From Marmoricola sp. (lineage in GTDB: Bacteria > Actinomycetota > Actinomycetes > Propionibacteriales > Nocardioidaceae): 53,906 nt of DNA. The first letter of the stretch is position 1. Every line of letters begins with the position of its first letter. A program made the translations under genes and the position numbers. The DNA lies in NCBI GenBank assembly GCA_025965315.1, contig JAOPXD010000042.1, positions 1 through 53,906 on the forward strand, in the 5' to 3' direction. Under the pieces are notes generated by a model. That model saw only the letters and a program-made list of their open reading frames with translations. It was not told the DNA's origin and did no database searches. Below, piece by piece: positions 53,398 through 53,906 of this stretch.

Positions 53398-53906
53398 GAG
53401 GTGCTCGAGGTCAGGTCGTAGAACGTGATCCCGGAGACCGTCCTCGCGGTGTAGTGGGCCTCGACCCAGGCGCTGATCGCCGAGCTGGAGCTGCCGCCGG
53501 CGCTGGGTCCGCCCCCTTGACCGCCGCTGGCGATGAACCAGTGGATCTTCCCGGCCTTCACGTAGGCCTGGAACTGGGTCAGCGTCGGGCTCGGGTCGGA
53601 TCCGTTGAAGCCACCGATCGCCATCACCGGGAGCTGGGTCGCCAGCTGGTACCCCGAGGCCGTGTTCGAGCCGATCGCCGCGGCTGCCCAGGTGTAGTCG
53701 GACGCGTTCGTCGAGAGCAGCGTGACGATCGCCGTCGACGGGGTGCTGGCGTTGAGCAGTCCACCTGCGGCGGACCCTCCTGCGGTGCCGCCGGTCGGGC
53801 GCGCGGTGCCTCCGGTGGGGCGAGTGCCGGTCTGCCCGGTGGTACCGCCCGGCGCTGCGCCGGGTCGGCCCCCGAAGCCGCCGCGCACCCCGCCGGTGCC
53901 GCCTCG
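53394..53906 (-). CDS. C-terminal end of a GT39-like mannosyltransferase (YkcA/B type), partial
   Basis: The reading frame stays open to the right edge, so only about the last 170 residues are visible. A Gly/Thr/Arg-rich low-complexity linker (RPTGGTARPTGGTAGG) precedes a compact domain with SDYTWAAAAIGSNTASGYQL, PVMAIGGFNGSDPSPTL and KIHWFIASGG. This is the C-terminal extracytoplasmic domain found on actinobacterial ArnT/PMT-like glycosyltransferases of the YkcB group. The catalytic multi-helix part is off the window. Coupled with the GT2-GtrA gene. Confidence 0.75.
   Translation of the reverse strand, partial: RGGTGGVRGGFGGRPGAAPGGTTGQTGTRPTGGTARPTGGTAGGSAAGGLLNASTPSTAIVTLLSTNASDYTWAAAAIGSNTASGYQLATQLPVMAIGGFNGSDPSPTLTQFQAYVKAGKIHWFIASGGQGGGPSAGGSSSSAISAWVEAHYTARTVSGITFYDLTSSTS

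Overview
The window is about 54 kb of high-G+C DNA with very dense coding. Many start codons are GTG, stop/start overlaps such as ATGA and GTGA are common, and there is a complete Mce lipid-import operon. Together with a KstR-type regulator, a FadE34-type acyl-CoA dehydrogenase and wax-ester/triacylglycerol synthases, this indicates an actinobacterium. A Nocardioides-like member of the Propionibacteriales is my best guess (inference). Several blocks match mycobacterial gene order known from the literature: htdX-fabG4/fadA2, fdxD-hsd4A, kstR near fadE34, and lipC next to a WS/DGAT gene and an aldehyde dehydrogenase.

Layout. 1-4.8 kb: the 3' part of dxs, which carries an in-frame TAA, then a lipoprotein metallopeptidase, a PAC2 protein and TesB. 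4.8-9.3 kb: a fatty acid/lipid module (HtdX dehydratase, FabG4 reductase, divergent FadA2 thiolase, TetR regulator). 9.3-13.2 kb: an ATP-dependent DNA ligase, an AlkA-like glycosylase and a secreted protein with an internal duplication. 13.4-22.2 kb: the nine-gene mce operon yrbEA-yrbEB-mceABCDEF-mas. 22.2-27.6 kb: a CMD-family protein, an SDR, a phospholipase D-family enzyme, uvrB and a YjbR protein. 27.6-33.1 kb: two Mce-associated proteins, then a KstR-box-controlled redox operon (ferredoxin reductase, PPOX protein, 3Fe-4S ferredoxin, two SDRs), with kstR itself convergent to it. 33.2-37.0 kb: an uncharacterised glycosyltransferase / methyltransferase / alpha-toroid protein / methyltransferase cluster. 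37.1-46.7 kb: fadE34, a LipC-like esterase, two WS/DGATs separated by an HNH endonuclease and a decayed gene, and an aldehyde dehydrogenase. 46.7-53.9 kb: a frameshifted FUSC-type protein, VOC and DUF402 proteins, an SDR plus Baeyer-Villiger-type monooxygenase with a divergent TetR, and a polyprenol-type glycosyltransferase pair running off the end.

How it fits together. The Mce importer, Mas proteins, KstR, the ferredoxin system, Hsd4A, FadE34, thiolase and storage-lipid synthases describe a cell that imports sterols or other lipids, oxidises side chains and stores acyl groups. Two perfect and two near-perfect copies of the TNNAACNNGTTNNA KstR box lie at promoters here, one of them beside kstR.

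The sequence-level signals I rate highest are these. (i) A 73-bp composite repeat (palindrome plus hairpin, with compensatory stem changes) sits at two convergent gene junctions. (ii) At least fourteen genes have TANNNT placed 6 or 7 nt before the start codon, which indicates leaderless mRNAs. (iii) A four-gene glycosyl/methyl-transfer cluster lies between kstR and fadE34. (iv) A zinc-ribbon/Mce-associated fusion protein is present. (v) Three genes (dxs, the FUSC protein and a small gene at 43.3 kb) carry disruptions. No tRNA, rRNA, CRISPR array or complete transposon was seen.
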